Assembly (NCBI RefSeq): GCF_000092045.1 | Contig: NC_007761.1 | Coordinates: 2,979,001-3,043,000, forward strand | Direction: 5' to 3' | Length of the DNA: 64,000 bases | Origin: Rhizobium etli CFN 42 | GTDB lineage: Bacteria; Pseudomonadota; Alphaproteobacteria; Rhizobiales; Rhizobiaceae | Shown: positions 35,476 through 43,403 of the stretch, one piece after another | Position numbering within the stretch: the stretch's first letter is position 1 | How the letters are laid out: the number at the start of each line of letters is the position of its first letter | Made by a program: the position numbers and the translations under genes | Notes under the pieces: model-generated | What the model saw: only the letters and a program-made list of their open reading frames with translations | The model's database searches: none | What the model was told of the DNA's origin: nothing

Positions 35476-36630
35476 TCAGAAGCAGTCCCTGAAAAGGGCC
35501 TTGGTGTTTTCGAGCGTCATCGCCACCGGGTTGCCGCCCGCACTTGGATCTTCGATCGCCATGGCTGACAATTCGTCGATACGGTCAGGCGCGATTCCCA
35601 TTGCCGTCAGCGTATCCGGCACGCCGAGATCGGAACGCAGCTTCAGCACATAATCGTAGAAGCCGTCGAAACCGCCTGAAATGCCAAGATAGGCGGCCGC
35701 CCGGCCGATCTTCTCCTCGATGACAGCGCGGTTGAAGCGCAGCACAGCCGGCATCACAACCGCATTGGTCATGCCGTGATGCGTGTTGTAGACAGCCCCG
35801 ATCGGGTGGGACAGCGCATGGATGGCGCCGAGCCCCTTCTGGAAAGCGACCGCGCCCATGGCGGCGGCGGCCATCATGTTGGCGCGGGCTTCGAGATCCG
35901 TGCCCTCCCTGTAGGCGCGCGGCAGGAATTCCTTGACGAGCCGCATGCCTTCGAGCGCGATGCCAGCCGACATCGGGTGATAGAAGGGCGAGGAATAGGC
36001 CTCCAGGCAATGGGCGAACGCATCCATGCCGGTTCCGGCGGTAATGATTTTCGGCATTCCGACCGTCAGTTCCGGATCGGAGATGACGACGCCGGGCAGG
36101 AATTTCGGGTGGAAGATGATCTTCTTCACATGCGTTTCGGAATTGGTGATGACGCTGGCGCGCCCCACTTCCGAGCCGGTGCCGGCAGTCGTCGGCACCG
36201 CGACGATTGGGGCGATGCCTTCGAGGCTCGCACGTGTCCACCAGTCGCCGATATCCTCGAAATCCCAGACCGGCCGCGTTTGGCCGGCCATGAAGGCGAC
36301 GCACTTGCCGAGATCGAGGCCCGAGCCGCCGCCGAAGGCGACGACGCCGTCATGGCCGCCATCCTTGAAGGCCTCGACGCCGGCTTCGAGGTTCTTCTCG
36401 TTCGGGTTCGGGTCGACGTCAGCGAAGATCGCCCGGCCGAGGCCGGCATCTTCGAGGATATCAAGCGCGTTCTTGGTGATCGCCATCGAGGCGAGGCCGC
36501 GGTCGGTGACGAGCAGCGGCTTCTTCATGCCGAGGCTCTTGCAAGCGTCCGCCAGTTCCTTGATGCGGCCCCGGCCGAGCTTGACCGATGTCGGATAGCT
36601 CCAGTTTGCGGTGATGTTGCTGCTGCTCAT
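35476..36630 (-). CDS. Iron-containing (group III) alcohol dehydrogenase
   Basis: 384-residue NAD(P)-dependent dehydrogenase. NAD loop GGGSGLDLGK (about residue 95), PTTAGTGSEVGRAS, and metal-ligand segments AFAHCLEAYSS and ALSHPIGAVYNTHHG with their His residues. Could oxidise a primary alcohol or reduce an aldehyde. Its start overlaps the aldehyde dehydrogenase stop by 4 bp (36627-36630), so the two act as a coupled pair. Belongs to the 35.5-42.2 kb locus with glutamine-synthetase-like, permease and N-formylglutamate-amidohydrolase-like genes. Confidence 0.92.
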   Translation of the reverse strand: MSSSNITANWSYPTSVKLGRGRIKELADACKSLGMKKPLLVTDRGLASMAITKNALDILEDAGLGRAIFADVDPNPNEKNLEAGVEAFKDGGHDGVVAFGGGSGLDLGKCVAFMAGQTRPVWDFEDIGDWWTRASLEGIAPIVAVPTTAGTGSEVGRASVITNSETHVKKIIFHPKFLPGVVISDPELTVGMPKIITAGTGMDAFAHCLEAYSSPFYHPMSAGIALEGMRLVKEFLPRAYREGTDLEARANMMAAAAMGAVAFQKGLGAIHALSHPIGAVYNTHHGMTNAVVMPAVLRFNRAVIEEKIGRAAAYLGISGGFDGFYDYVLKLRSDLGVPDTLTAMGIAPDRIDELSAMAIEDPSAGGNPVAMTLENTKALFRDCF

Positions 36631-38012
36631 GCTGTGACTTTCTTCAGGTGGAAGGATTTCGGACGGGTCAGATTCTGGAAGCCAATGATCGACAGCGAGC
36701 CGCCGCGGCCGGTCTCCTTGACGCCGGTCCAGCAAAGCGCCGGATCGAGATAATCCGCGCGATTCATGAAAACGGTGCCGGTTTCGATTTCGCGGCCAAG
36801 CCGTGCTGCTCGCTCGGCATCCCTCGTCCAGAGCGACGCCGTCAGCCCGTATTGGCTGTCGTTCATCAAGGCGAGCGCCTCCTCGTCGCTCTTCACCTTC
36901 ATGATGCCGACCGCCGGACCGAAGGTCTCCTCGCGCATGAAGGCCATGGAATGGTCGACATCGACGAGGACCTGCGGCGCGAGATAGGCGCCGCCGTCAT
37001 CCTGTGGGAAAAGCTTCGGGTCGACCAGCGCCTTGGCGCCCTTCGAAACCGCATCGGCAATCTGCTCACGCACCACCTTGGCGAAACGCTTGTTCGCCAT
37101 CGGCCCCAGCGACGTCTCGGGATCGAGGGGATTGCCGAGCTTGTAGTTCGACACCCAGGCGACCGATTTCTCAACGAAGGCGTCGTAGAGGGATTCGTGC
37201 ACATAGATGCGTTCGATACCGCAGCAGCACTGTCCGGAATTGTAGGTGGCGCCGTCCATCAGCGTATCGACGGCCGCCTCGAGATCGGCGTCCTCCATGA
37301 CGTAACCCGGATCCTTGCCGCCGAGTTCAAGGCCAAGGCCGGTGAAGGTGCCGGCGGCGGCCTGCTCCATCGAACGCCCGCCTTCGACCGATCCGGTGAA
37401 GTTGACGAAATTGAAGCTGCCGGCGGCAATCAGCGCCGAGGTCGTTTCGTGATCGAGGAAGACATTCTGGAACACGTCCTCGGGCACGCCGGCCTCGATA
37501 AAGGCCTGCACCAGCCTCTCACCGACGAGCAACGTCTGCGAGGCATGTTTCAGCACTACCGTGTTGCCAGCCATCAGCGCCGGGGCGATCGTGTTGATCG
37601 CTGTCATATAAGGGTAGTTCCAGGGCGCAACGACGAAGACGACGCCATGTGGCTCGCGCTCGATACGGCGCTCGAAACGATCGCTCTCTTCGACGACGAG
37701 AGGCGCCAGCGCATCGGCCGCGATCGAGGCGACATAGTTGGAGCGCTCGTTGAAGCCCTTATATTCGCCGCCATACTTCACCGGCCGGCCCATCTGCCAG
37801 GCGAGCTCCGGCACGACGACATCGGACATCTCGTTCAGCCGCGCGACACCCTTCAGCACCAGCTGCACACGCTCTTCGAGCGGCCGCTTCGCCCAGGCCT
37901 TCTGCGCCTTGCGGGCGCGCAAGACAACTTCCTTGGCGACGTCGAGCGAAAGCGCCGGGCGCTCCGCGTAAACCGATCCATCGACCGGTGAAATGCATTG
38001 GATCATTGCCAT
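36627..38012 (-). CDS. Aldehyde dehydrogenase family protein
   Basis: 461-residue NAD(P)-dependent enzyme oxidising an aldehyde to a carboxylate. Family landmarks: VAPWNYPYMTAINTIAPALMAGN, general-base Glu in GLELGGKDPG, and nucleophile Cys in NSGQCCCGIERIYV (three consecutive Cys). The C-terminal EETFGPAVGIMKV is also typical. Translated just before the Fe-alcohol dehydrogenase, with which it shares a 4-bp overlap. With the ligase and amidohydrolase nearby, the likely aldehyde carries an amide-linked or amino group; see findings. Confidence 0.92.
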   Translation of the reverse strand: MAMIQCISPVDGSVYAERPALSLDVAKEVVLRARKAQKAWAKRPLEERVQLVLKGVARLNEMSDVVVPELAWQMGRPVKYGGEYKGFNERSNYVASIAADALAPLVVEESDRFERRIEREPHGVVFVVAPWNYPYMTAINTIAPALMAGNTVVLKHASQTLLVGERLVQAFIEAGVPEDVFQNVFLDHETTSALIAAGSFNFVNFTGSVEGGRSMEQAAAGTFTGLGLELGGKDPGYVMEDADLEAAVDTLMDGATYNSGQCCCGIERIYVHESLYDAFVEKSVAWVSNYKLGNPLDPETSLGPMANKRFAKVVREQIADAVSKGAKALVDPKLFPQDDGGAYLAPQVLVDVDHSMAFMREETFGPAVGIMKVKSDEEALALMNDSQYGLTASLWTRDAERAARLGREIETGTVFMNRADYLDPALCWTGVKETGRGGSLSIIGFQNLTRPKSFHLKKVTA

Positions 38013-38061
38013 GATCGATTTCCGTCCTCGTATTTATCAAAAAATTTCGTCGAGGGCATGA

Positions 38062-38203
38062 GCCCCTCATCCGCCTGCCGGCACCTTCTCCCCGCTTGCG
38101 GGGAGAAGGGGAAATGCCGCAACCTCTCCGTTTTCCACCAACCTCTCGCGGGGCACGTCCCCTCTCCCCGTCAAACGGGGAGAGGGTTAGGGTGAGGGGC
38201 AAA
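38062..38203. repeat. Intergenic palindromic repeat cluster (rhizobial RIME-like)
   Basis: The 207-bp gap between the aldehyde dehydrogenase and the glutamine-synthetase-like gene is mostly dyad repeats: a hairpin CTTCTCCCCGCTTGCGGGGA at about 38085-38110 in a 49-bp unit (38062-38110), and a second hairpin CCTCTCCCCGTCAAACGGGG at about 38160-38188, ending GTGAGGGG. The 49-bp unit recurs inverted at 51416-51465. Such units resemble the rhizobial intergenic mosaic elements. They may attenuate transcription or stabilise mRNA ends. Confidence 0.8.
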
Positions 38204-38219
38204 CAACCGCAATCCCGTA

Positions 38220-39587
38220 CTAAGCTCTTTCGAACCCGCGCGCCACTTCCCAATCGGTGATACGCCGGTCATATTCTTCCTGCTCCCATTCGGCAGCGCG
38301 GGTGTAGTGGTCGATCACATCAGCGCCAAACGCTTTGCGCAGCATTGCCGATTCCGTCATGGCGGTCGTGGCCGCGCGCAGGGTGCGCGGGATTTCGCGG
38401 ATATCCTTGCCGCCATAGGCGTCGCCGACAAACGGCGCTTCAAGTTCCAGCTTGTTTTCGATCCCGTCGATGCCGGCGGCAAGCAGCGCGGCGAAGGCGA
38501 GATAGGGATTGAGATCGGAACCGCCGACGCGGCATTCGATACGGATCCCCTTGGTTTCCTCGCCGCACAGGCGATAGCCGGCAGTGCGGTTGTCCTTGCT
38601 CCATATCGCCTTGGTCGGCGCAAAAGTGCCGGCCATGAAGCGCTTGTAGGAATTGATGTAAGGCGCCAGGAAATAGGTGATCTCGCTCGCATGGGCGAGA
38701 AGCCCCGCAACATAATTATGCATCAGCGGCGACATGCCATATTTACCAGTGTGATCGAAGAACAGCGGCTTTTCCTCCAGGCTCCAGAGCGACTGGTGGA
38801 TATGCGAGGAACTGCCGGCGGCATTGTAATTCCACTTGGCGAGGAAGGTGATGGCCTTGCCTTTCGACCAGGCGATCTCCTTGCAACCATTCTTGATGAT
38901 CGCATGCCGGTCAGCCATGGCGAGTGCATCGGCATAGCGAACGTTGATCTCCTCCTGGCCAGCGGAAGCTTCGCCCTTGGAGTTTTCGACCGGGATGCCG
39001 GCGCCCTGCAGCCCGGTACGGATCGCCCGCATCACCTCTTCCTCCTTGGTAGTCTGAAAGATGTGATAATCCTCGTTATAGGCGCTAGCGAGTTTGAGGT
39101 TGCGGTAGCCCGCCGCATGCGCCGCCTCATAGCTCTGGTCGAACAGGAAGAATTCGAGTTCCGAGGCCATATAGGCCTTCATCCCCATGTCTTCGAGGCG
39201 CTTCACCTGCTTCTTCAGGATCGCGCGCGGCGAATGGGCGACCTCCTCATGCGTGTGATGGTCGAGCACGTCGCAGAGCACCAGCGCCGTGCCCTCAAGC
39301 CAGGGAATGCGGCGCAGCGTCGCGAGATCGGGCTTCATCGTATAGTCGCCGTAGCCCTTTTCCCAGCTCGTCGCCTTGTAGCCGGAGACCGTTTCCATCT
39401 CCATATCGGTGGCGATCAGATAGTTGCAGCTGTGCGTCTCCTTCCAGGCGCTCTCGACAAAATATTCGGCTTGGAAGCGCTTACCCATCAGCCGGCCCTG
39501 CATGTCCACCTGGCAGGCCAGAACCGTATCGATGCGGCCTTCGGCAACATCCTTCCTGAGATCGTCGATTGTGTAGCTGCTGCTCAT
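38220..39587 (-). CDS. Glutamine-synthetase-family gamma-glutamyl-amine ligase
   Basis: 455 residues of the GS fold, but PuuA-like (gamma-glutamylputrescine synthetase group) rather than housekeeping GlnA: VLACQVDMQGRLMGKRFQ, ASELEFFLFD (metal-site Glu), GQEEINVRYADALAMADRH, AGSSSHIHQSLW (ATP/metal region) and RIECRVGGSDLNPYLAFAALL. Such enzymes form a gamma-amide between glutamate and an amine using ATP. It sits alone after a hairpin downstream of the APC permease and before the ALDH/ADH pair. No flavin amine oxidase of PuuB type is nearby, which argues against plain putrescine breakdown. Start at 39587 (MSSSYTIDD). Confidence 0.88.
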   Translation of the reverse strand: MSSSYTIDDLRKDVAEGRIDTVLACQVDMQGRLMGKRFQAEYFVESAWKETHSCNYLIATDMEMETVSGYKATSWEKGYGDYTMKPDLATLRRIPWLEGTALVLCDVLDHHTHEEVAHSPRAILKKQVKRLEDMGMKAYMASELEFFLFDQSYEAAHAAGYRNLKLASAYNEDYHIFQTTKEEEVMRAIRTGLQGAGIPVENSKGEASAGQEEINVRYADALAMADRHAIIKNGCKEIAWSKGKAITFLAKWNYNAAGSSSHIHQSLWSLEEKPLFFDHTGKYGMSPLMHNYVAGLLAHASEITYFLAPYINSYKRFMAGTFAPTKAIWSKDNRTAGYRLCGEETKGIRIECRVGGSDLNPYLAFAALLAAGIDGIENKLELEAPFVGDAYGGKDIREIPRTLRAATTAMTESAMLRKAFGADVIDHYTRAAEWEQEEYDRRITDWEVARGFERA

Positions 39588-39686
39588 GATTGATCCGCCT
39601 GAAATTGGAATTGAGAAATCGGGGCAACGAAAGCGCATGCGCCTCGGCCGAATGGTGGGCCTGATGCCTTTTCGTTGAGCCGGTGA

Positions 39687-39710
39687 GTGGGGCCGCAGGA
39701 GCGGCCCCAC
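39687..39710. terminator. Perfect 10-bp hairpin between permease and ligase genes
   Basis: GTGGGGCCGC-AGGA-GCGGCCCCAC: perfect 10-bp stem and 4-nt loop. No U-run follows on the minus strand, so it is more likely an mRNA-stabilising or pause hairpin between the permease (upstream) and the glutamine-synthetase-like gene than an efficient terminator. Confidence 0.55.
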
Positions 39711-39733
39711 CTTCGAGAGGGAAGTCTCGGTGC

Positions 39734-41284
39734 TCAGGCTTCGCCGACAGCCGCCTCCGCGGCCGCGATTTCAGCCTGACGCCTAGCAATGGCGTCGCCG
39801 ATCGGCGGACCTTTGAAGCGGCGGTTCTCGAAGGCGAACCAGACGACGGCGGTCACCACCAGAAAGCCGACGGTGATTTCCAGCGCCCAGTCGTTCGGCG
39901 GCTGAATGCCGATGTAGAAGATCAGCGCCATCGACAGGATGACCAGAACGGCCACCACCTTATACAGCCCGATTCCCATGTTCCATGGGCCCATGGTCGG
40001 CCATTTCGCTGTTCCGATCGAGACGAGGCCGAGAGCGATAGGCACGGCGAAGGATAGGAACAGGAAGATGACCGTGCACGATACGACGATCGAATAGGCC
40101 GGTGTGCCGGCAATTGTGATCGCCGAAGTGAACCAGACGAAGAGTACGGAAAGGATTGAGCCCGTCCAGATGGCGGCGACCGGCGTGCGGAAGCTCGGGC
40201 TGACCCTGGACAGCATAGAGGATGCCGGAAGGCCCTTGTCGCGCGAGAAGGCGAAGATCATCCGCGAAACCGAAGTGACGGTCGCAAGCCCGCACAGAAA
40301 CTGCGAGATGAAGATCAAGAAGTAAAGGATGTTCTTGACCGAGGAACTGACCTGCGCGTCCATCGCCCAGAAGAACACGTTCCAGCCCTGCTTCGCCGCG
40401 TCATCCATGTTCGGGATCATCAGGACGAAGGCGCACAGCATGAGGTAGCCGAAAAGTGCAGACCAGATGACCGAGGACACCATGCCGCGCGGCACCGACA
40501 CGGCCGCCTTTACGGTCTCTTCTGATGTATGCGCAGAGGCGTCGTAGCCGGTGATGGTATAGATCGGCAGCAGCAGGCCGAGCAGAAATGCCATCCCGGT
40601 CGAGACGGTGCCGGGCCAGACCAGCGATGCGCCTTCGGTACCGGTATAGTTGGCGAACGTGAAGAGCCGCGCAAGATCCCAGCTCGGAGCAGCAACCAGG
40701 CAGACGATCGTCAGCAGAATCGCCGTGGCAAAGATCAGATATCCCGAAAAATCGGTCAGCTTAGCTGTCAGGCCGATGCCGAAATGATTGATGCCGGCCT
40801 GCAGACCTGTGATGATCGCCACAAAGACAACGCGATGAAGCAGCGTGTCCTCGATCCCGAATTGAGGCCCGAAGGCGCCGAAGAAAAAGTAGAACGTGCC
40901 GACGTTGATGGCGCCGAGCACCGTCACGAGGCCGAGCAGGTTGAGCCACGCCGACAGCCAGCCGGTGAAGCGGTTGCCGAGAATTGAACCCCAGTGATAA
41001 AGCCCGCCGGCTGTCGGATAGGCGGAACCGATCTGCGCGAGGCCGAGCGCGAAAATGAACGATATCAGGCAGCCGAGCGGCCAGCCAAGACCGATCGCCG
41101 CTCCGCCGGCGCCCGCTGTCGCCTGACCGAGCGAATTGATACCGCCGGAAAGAATGCAGATGATCGAGAATGAGATCGCGAAATTCGAGAACGAACTCAT
41201 TCGCCGTTCAAGTTCCTGGGCATAGCCCATCGAGTGCAGAATGTGCACATCCTGCTTCTTGTCGAGTTCGGTATAGTCCGACAT
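39734..41284 (-). CDS. APC-superfamily amino acid/amine permease
   Basis: 516 residues, about 12 transmembrane helices, APC pattern FAISFSIICILSGGINSLGQA and TITGYDASAHTSEET in the middle. Related in shape to GABA/choline/ethanolamine permeases. RBS GGGGGAAG precedes the ATG at 41284. Placed between the N-formylglutamate-amidohydrolase-like gene and the ligase, so it probably imports the substrate of this locus. Confidence 0.9.
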   Translation of the reverse strand: MSDYTELDKKQDVHILHSMGYAQELERRMSSFSNFAISFSIICILSGGINSLGQATAGAGGAAIGLGWPLGCLISFIFALGLAQIGSAYPTAGGLYHWGSILGNRFTGWLSAWLNLLGLVTVLGAINVGTFYFFFGAFGPQFGIEDTLLHRVVFVAIITGLQAGINHFGIGLTAKLTDFSGYLIFATAILLTIVCLVAAPSWDLARLFTFANYTGTEGASLVWPGTVSTGMAFLLGLLLPIYTITGYDASAHTSEETVKAAVSVPRGMVSSVIWSALFGYLMLCAFVLMIPNMDDAAKQGWNVFFWAMDAQVSSSVKNILYFLIFISQFLCGLATVTSVSRMIFAFSRDKGLPASSMLSRVSPSFRTPVAAIWTGSILSVLFVWFTSAITIAGTPAYSIVVSCTVIFLFLSFAVPIALGLVSIGTAKWPTMGPWNMGIGLYKVVAVLVILSMALIFYIGIQPPNDWALEITVGFLVVTAVVWFAFENRRFKGPPIGDAIARRQAEIAAAEAAVGEA

Positions 41285-41399
41285 GACTTCCCCCTGTTCA
41301 CGATCGGCCGCGGGATTGCGGGCCGATTCAGTGCCAATTGCCCGCGGCATTTTCGCCGTGCGGACGTCCGCAGTTAAACTGCTCCCTCGGGTCTTCTTT

Positions 41400-42182
41400 T
41401 TATCGGTCGTCCAGGCTTTGCTGGAGCAGCCTCTTTAGATAGTCGGCCATGACCCCTTGGCCGACATCGTCTGCGATGAGGTCGTTGCGGACCTCGATCA
41501 TCACATTGCGCAGGCCGTTCGAAAGCCCGTGAAGGATCAGCGTGTGAGTCACGCCGTCCTCAGGCCCGTAAGGCTGGTTGCGTTCTGTCCTGTAAAGCGG
41601 CGCCTCGGCAGCGGCATCGAGCATGCGGTCAGCAAGCCGACTGTCCTCATCATGCAATATGCCGAGTTCGACCGCACGCTCGCGGCCGTGATAGATCGGC
41701 GTGAAGCTGTGCATCGTCACGATGACGCTGTCTTGTCCCCTCGCCCGGCGATCGCGGATCAGCCCTCGAATGGCGTCGTGAAAGGGCACGTAGAGTGCAT
41801 CAGTGCGCGCAAGCCGTTCCTCGGCGGTCAAATCCTTGTTGCCGGGGATGGCGTAGATTTCGCTTGTTTCTGGCATGGCGCCGGGCGAGCTCGGCGGCCG
41901 GTTGCAGTCGTAGATGAGCCTTGAGAAACGCTGATAGACAAGCGTCGCATCGAGTGCGTCCGATATGCTGCGAGCGACCGAAAGAGCCCCGGGATCCCAG
42001 GCAATATGGCTCGAAAGCGCTTCGCCGGGCAGGCCAAGATCGCCGAACTGGATGGGAAGTGTCTTCGAAGCGTGCTCGCAGACGAGAAGCACCGGGCTCC
42101 GGCCGCCGGCGCGCTCGATCCCGACGCAATCGCCGTCGGCTTCACTGAGGATTTTCGGCCGGGCCAGCACCAAAGGCGCCAC
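41400..42182 (-). CDS. N-formylglutamate amidohydrolase family protein
   Basis: 260 residues of the FGase/HutG family of zinc-type amidases: LLVCEHASKTLPIQFGDLGLPG (metal-site His/Glu), DPGALSVARSISD, LIYDCNRPPSSPG, and VIVTMHSFTPIYHGRERAVELG. It would hydrolyse an amide of glutamate (N-formyl-, or by analogy a gamma-glutamyl product). No hut genes are near, so a histidine pathway role is unlikely; it is first gene of the minus-strand locus ending at 35476. The promoter region (42183-42342) is shared with the divergent RpiR gene. Confidence 0.88.
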   Translation of the reverse strand: MAPLVLARPKILSEADGDCVGIERAGGRSPVLLVCEHASKTLPIQFGDLGLPGEALSSHIAWDPGALSVARSISDALDATLVYQRFSRLIYDCNRPPSSPGAMPETSEIYAIPGNKDLTAEERLARTDALYVPFHDAIRGLIRDRRARGQDSVIVTMHSFTPIYHGRERAVELGILHDEDSRLADRMLDAAAEAPLYRTERNQPYGPEDGVTHTLILHGLSNGLRNVMIEVRNDLIADDVGQGVMADYLKRLLQQSLDDR

Positions 42183-42342
42183 TCCTTAATAAATTCCTAT
42201 AAGAAAAGAATTCTTCAGGTTCCGGCGAGTGTCAAGCATCCTCTGAAAATTTCTTTTCATGACAGCAGTTGACATGGATTATGACAGCGTTGTTAACTTC
42301 GGTTGGGAAAATGGCGCCAGACCATCCCGGGGAGCATGTTAC

Positions 42343-43215
42343 GTGACAGTTGCGTCGAAGACGGTTTCGGACGTCATACACTCGCATTTCGGGGCGCTGA
42401 CGCGCGCTGAAAAGCAACTCGCCGAGAGCCTTCTCGACAATTATCCGGTTTCCGGCCTCGGCAGCATCACCACCATCGCCGAGAATGCCGGCGTCTCGAC
42501 GCCGACTGTTGTGCGCATGGTGCAGAAGCTCGGCTTCAAGGGCTATCCGGACTTTCAGGCGCATTTGCATCTGGAGGTCGAGGCGACGATATCGAACCCG
42601 ATTGCTAAACATGACCGCTGGGCCCAGAACGCCCCGGGCACCCATATTCTCAACCGTTTCGCCGATGCCATTATGGGCAATCTGCGCCAGACGCTAACCG
42701 ATCTCGACACCGCGACCTTCGACAGCGTCGCCTCGCTGCTCTCCGATCGCAAGCGCGGCCTCTATTTCGTCGGCGGCCGCATCACCGGCGCCCTTGCCGA
42801 ATATTTCTTCACCCATATGCAGGTCATCCGGCCGGCGACGACGCTGCTGTCATCCAATTCCAGCAGTTGGCCGCAATATGTCCTCAACATGAACTCGGGC
42901 GACATCCTGATCATCTTCGACATCCGCCGCTATGAGCAGGAAATGGTCAGCCTTGCCACCGCCGCCCGCAAGCGTGGCGCCGAAATTGTCGTCTTCACCG
43001 ACCAATGGGGCTCACCGGCCGCCAAACTCGCCCGCCACGCCTTCCGCGTCCGGATCGAAGCGCCCTCAGCCTGGGATTCCTCCGTCGTCACCCTCTTTAT
43101 TGTCGAGGCGCTCATCGAGGCCGTCCAGAATTCGACCTGGGACGAGACGAAGGAACGGATGAAGACGTTGGAGGGTCTGTTCGAGCAGACCAAGCTCTTC
43201 CGTAAACCGGGTTAG
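42343..43215 (+). CDS. RpiR/MurR-family transcriptional regulator
   Basis: 290 residues. N-terminal helix-turn-helix (about 18-80: ITTIAENAGVSTPTVVRMVQKLGFKGYPDFQ) and C-terminal SIS sugar-phosphate-binding domain (about 120-260: GLYFVGGRITGALAEYFF, ILIIFDIRRYEQEMVSLATAARKRGAEIVV). GTG 42343 is preferred because GGGGAG is at 42329-42334; an ATG at 42259 is in frame but adds a sequence unlike the family. It is divergent from the amidohydrolase locus and 188 bp ahead of an ABC importer, so it may control either or both. Confidence 0.85.
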   Translation: MTVASKTVSDVIHSHFGALTRAEKQLAESLLDNYPVSGLGSITTIAENAGVSTPTVVRMVQKLGFKGYPDFQAHLHLEVEATISNPIAKHDRWAQNAPGTHILNRFADAIMGNLRQTLTDLDTATFDSVASLLSDRKRGLYFVGGRITGALAEYFFTHMQVIRPATTLLSSNSSSWPQYVLNMNSGDILIIFDIRRYEQEMVSLATAARKRGAEIVVFTDQWGSPAAKLARHAFRVRIEAPSAWDSSVVTLFIVEALIEAVQNSTWDETKERMKTLEGLFEQTKLFRKPG

Positions 43216-43322
43216 GAGGACAAGACCAAGAGGGAGAAAAACGATGACGGATTTGGCGAAAGTGAGCGACGCCGTCGCAAATGAAACATCTGTCACAAGC
43301 GCCTGCTATTCCGGCAAAATTA

Positions 43323-43340
43323 ACGTCATCCAGCCGTCAC
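43323..43340 (+). promoter_or_regulatory. Pho-box-like direct repeat upstream of the ABC importer
   Basis: ACGTCAT-CCAG-CCGTCAC (7+4+7) fits the PhoB consensus CTGTCAT-N4-CTGTCAY with two mismatches in the first unit and one in the second. It lies 64 bp upstream of the GTG start of the solute-binding gene at 43404. This is a better match than the btaA element, but the importer's substrate is unknown. Confidence 0.4.
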
Positions 43341-43403
43341 ACAAGCTTCATGTAAGCTCATTAACAGCATCGCCAGACACTGAAAACCCGAAGGAGAACA
43401 ACA

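Noticed and set aside
36648..37991. Plus-strand frame of 447 codons antisense to the aldehyde dehydrogenase
   Set aside because: Reverse-strand shadow; the minus-strand protein has all catalytic motifs of its family.
38080..38200. Possible CRISPR-like array because of repeated hairpins
   Set aside because: Only two dissimilar palindromes, no regular direct repeats or spacers and no cas genes.
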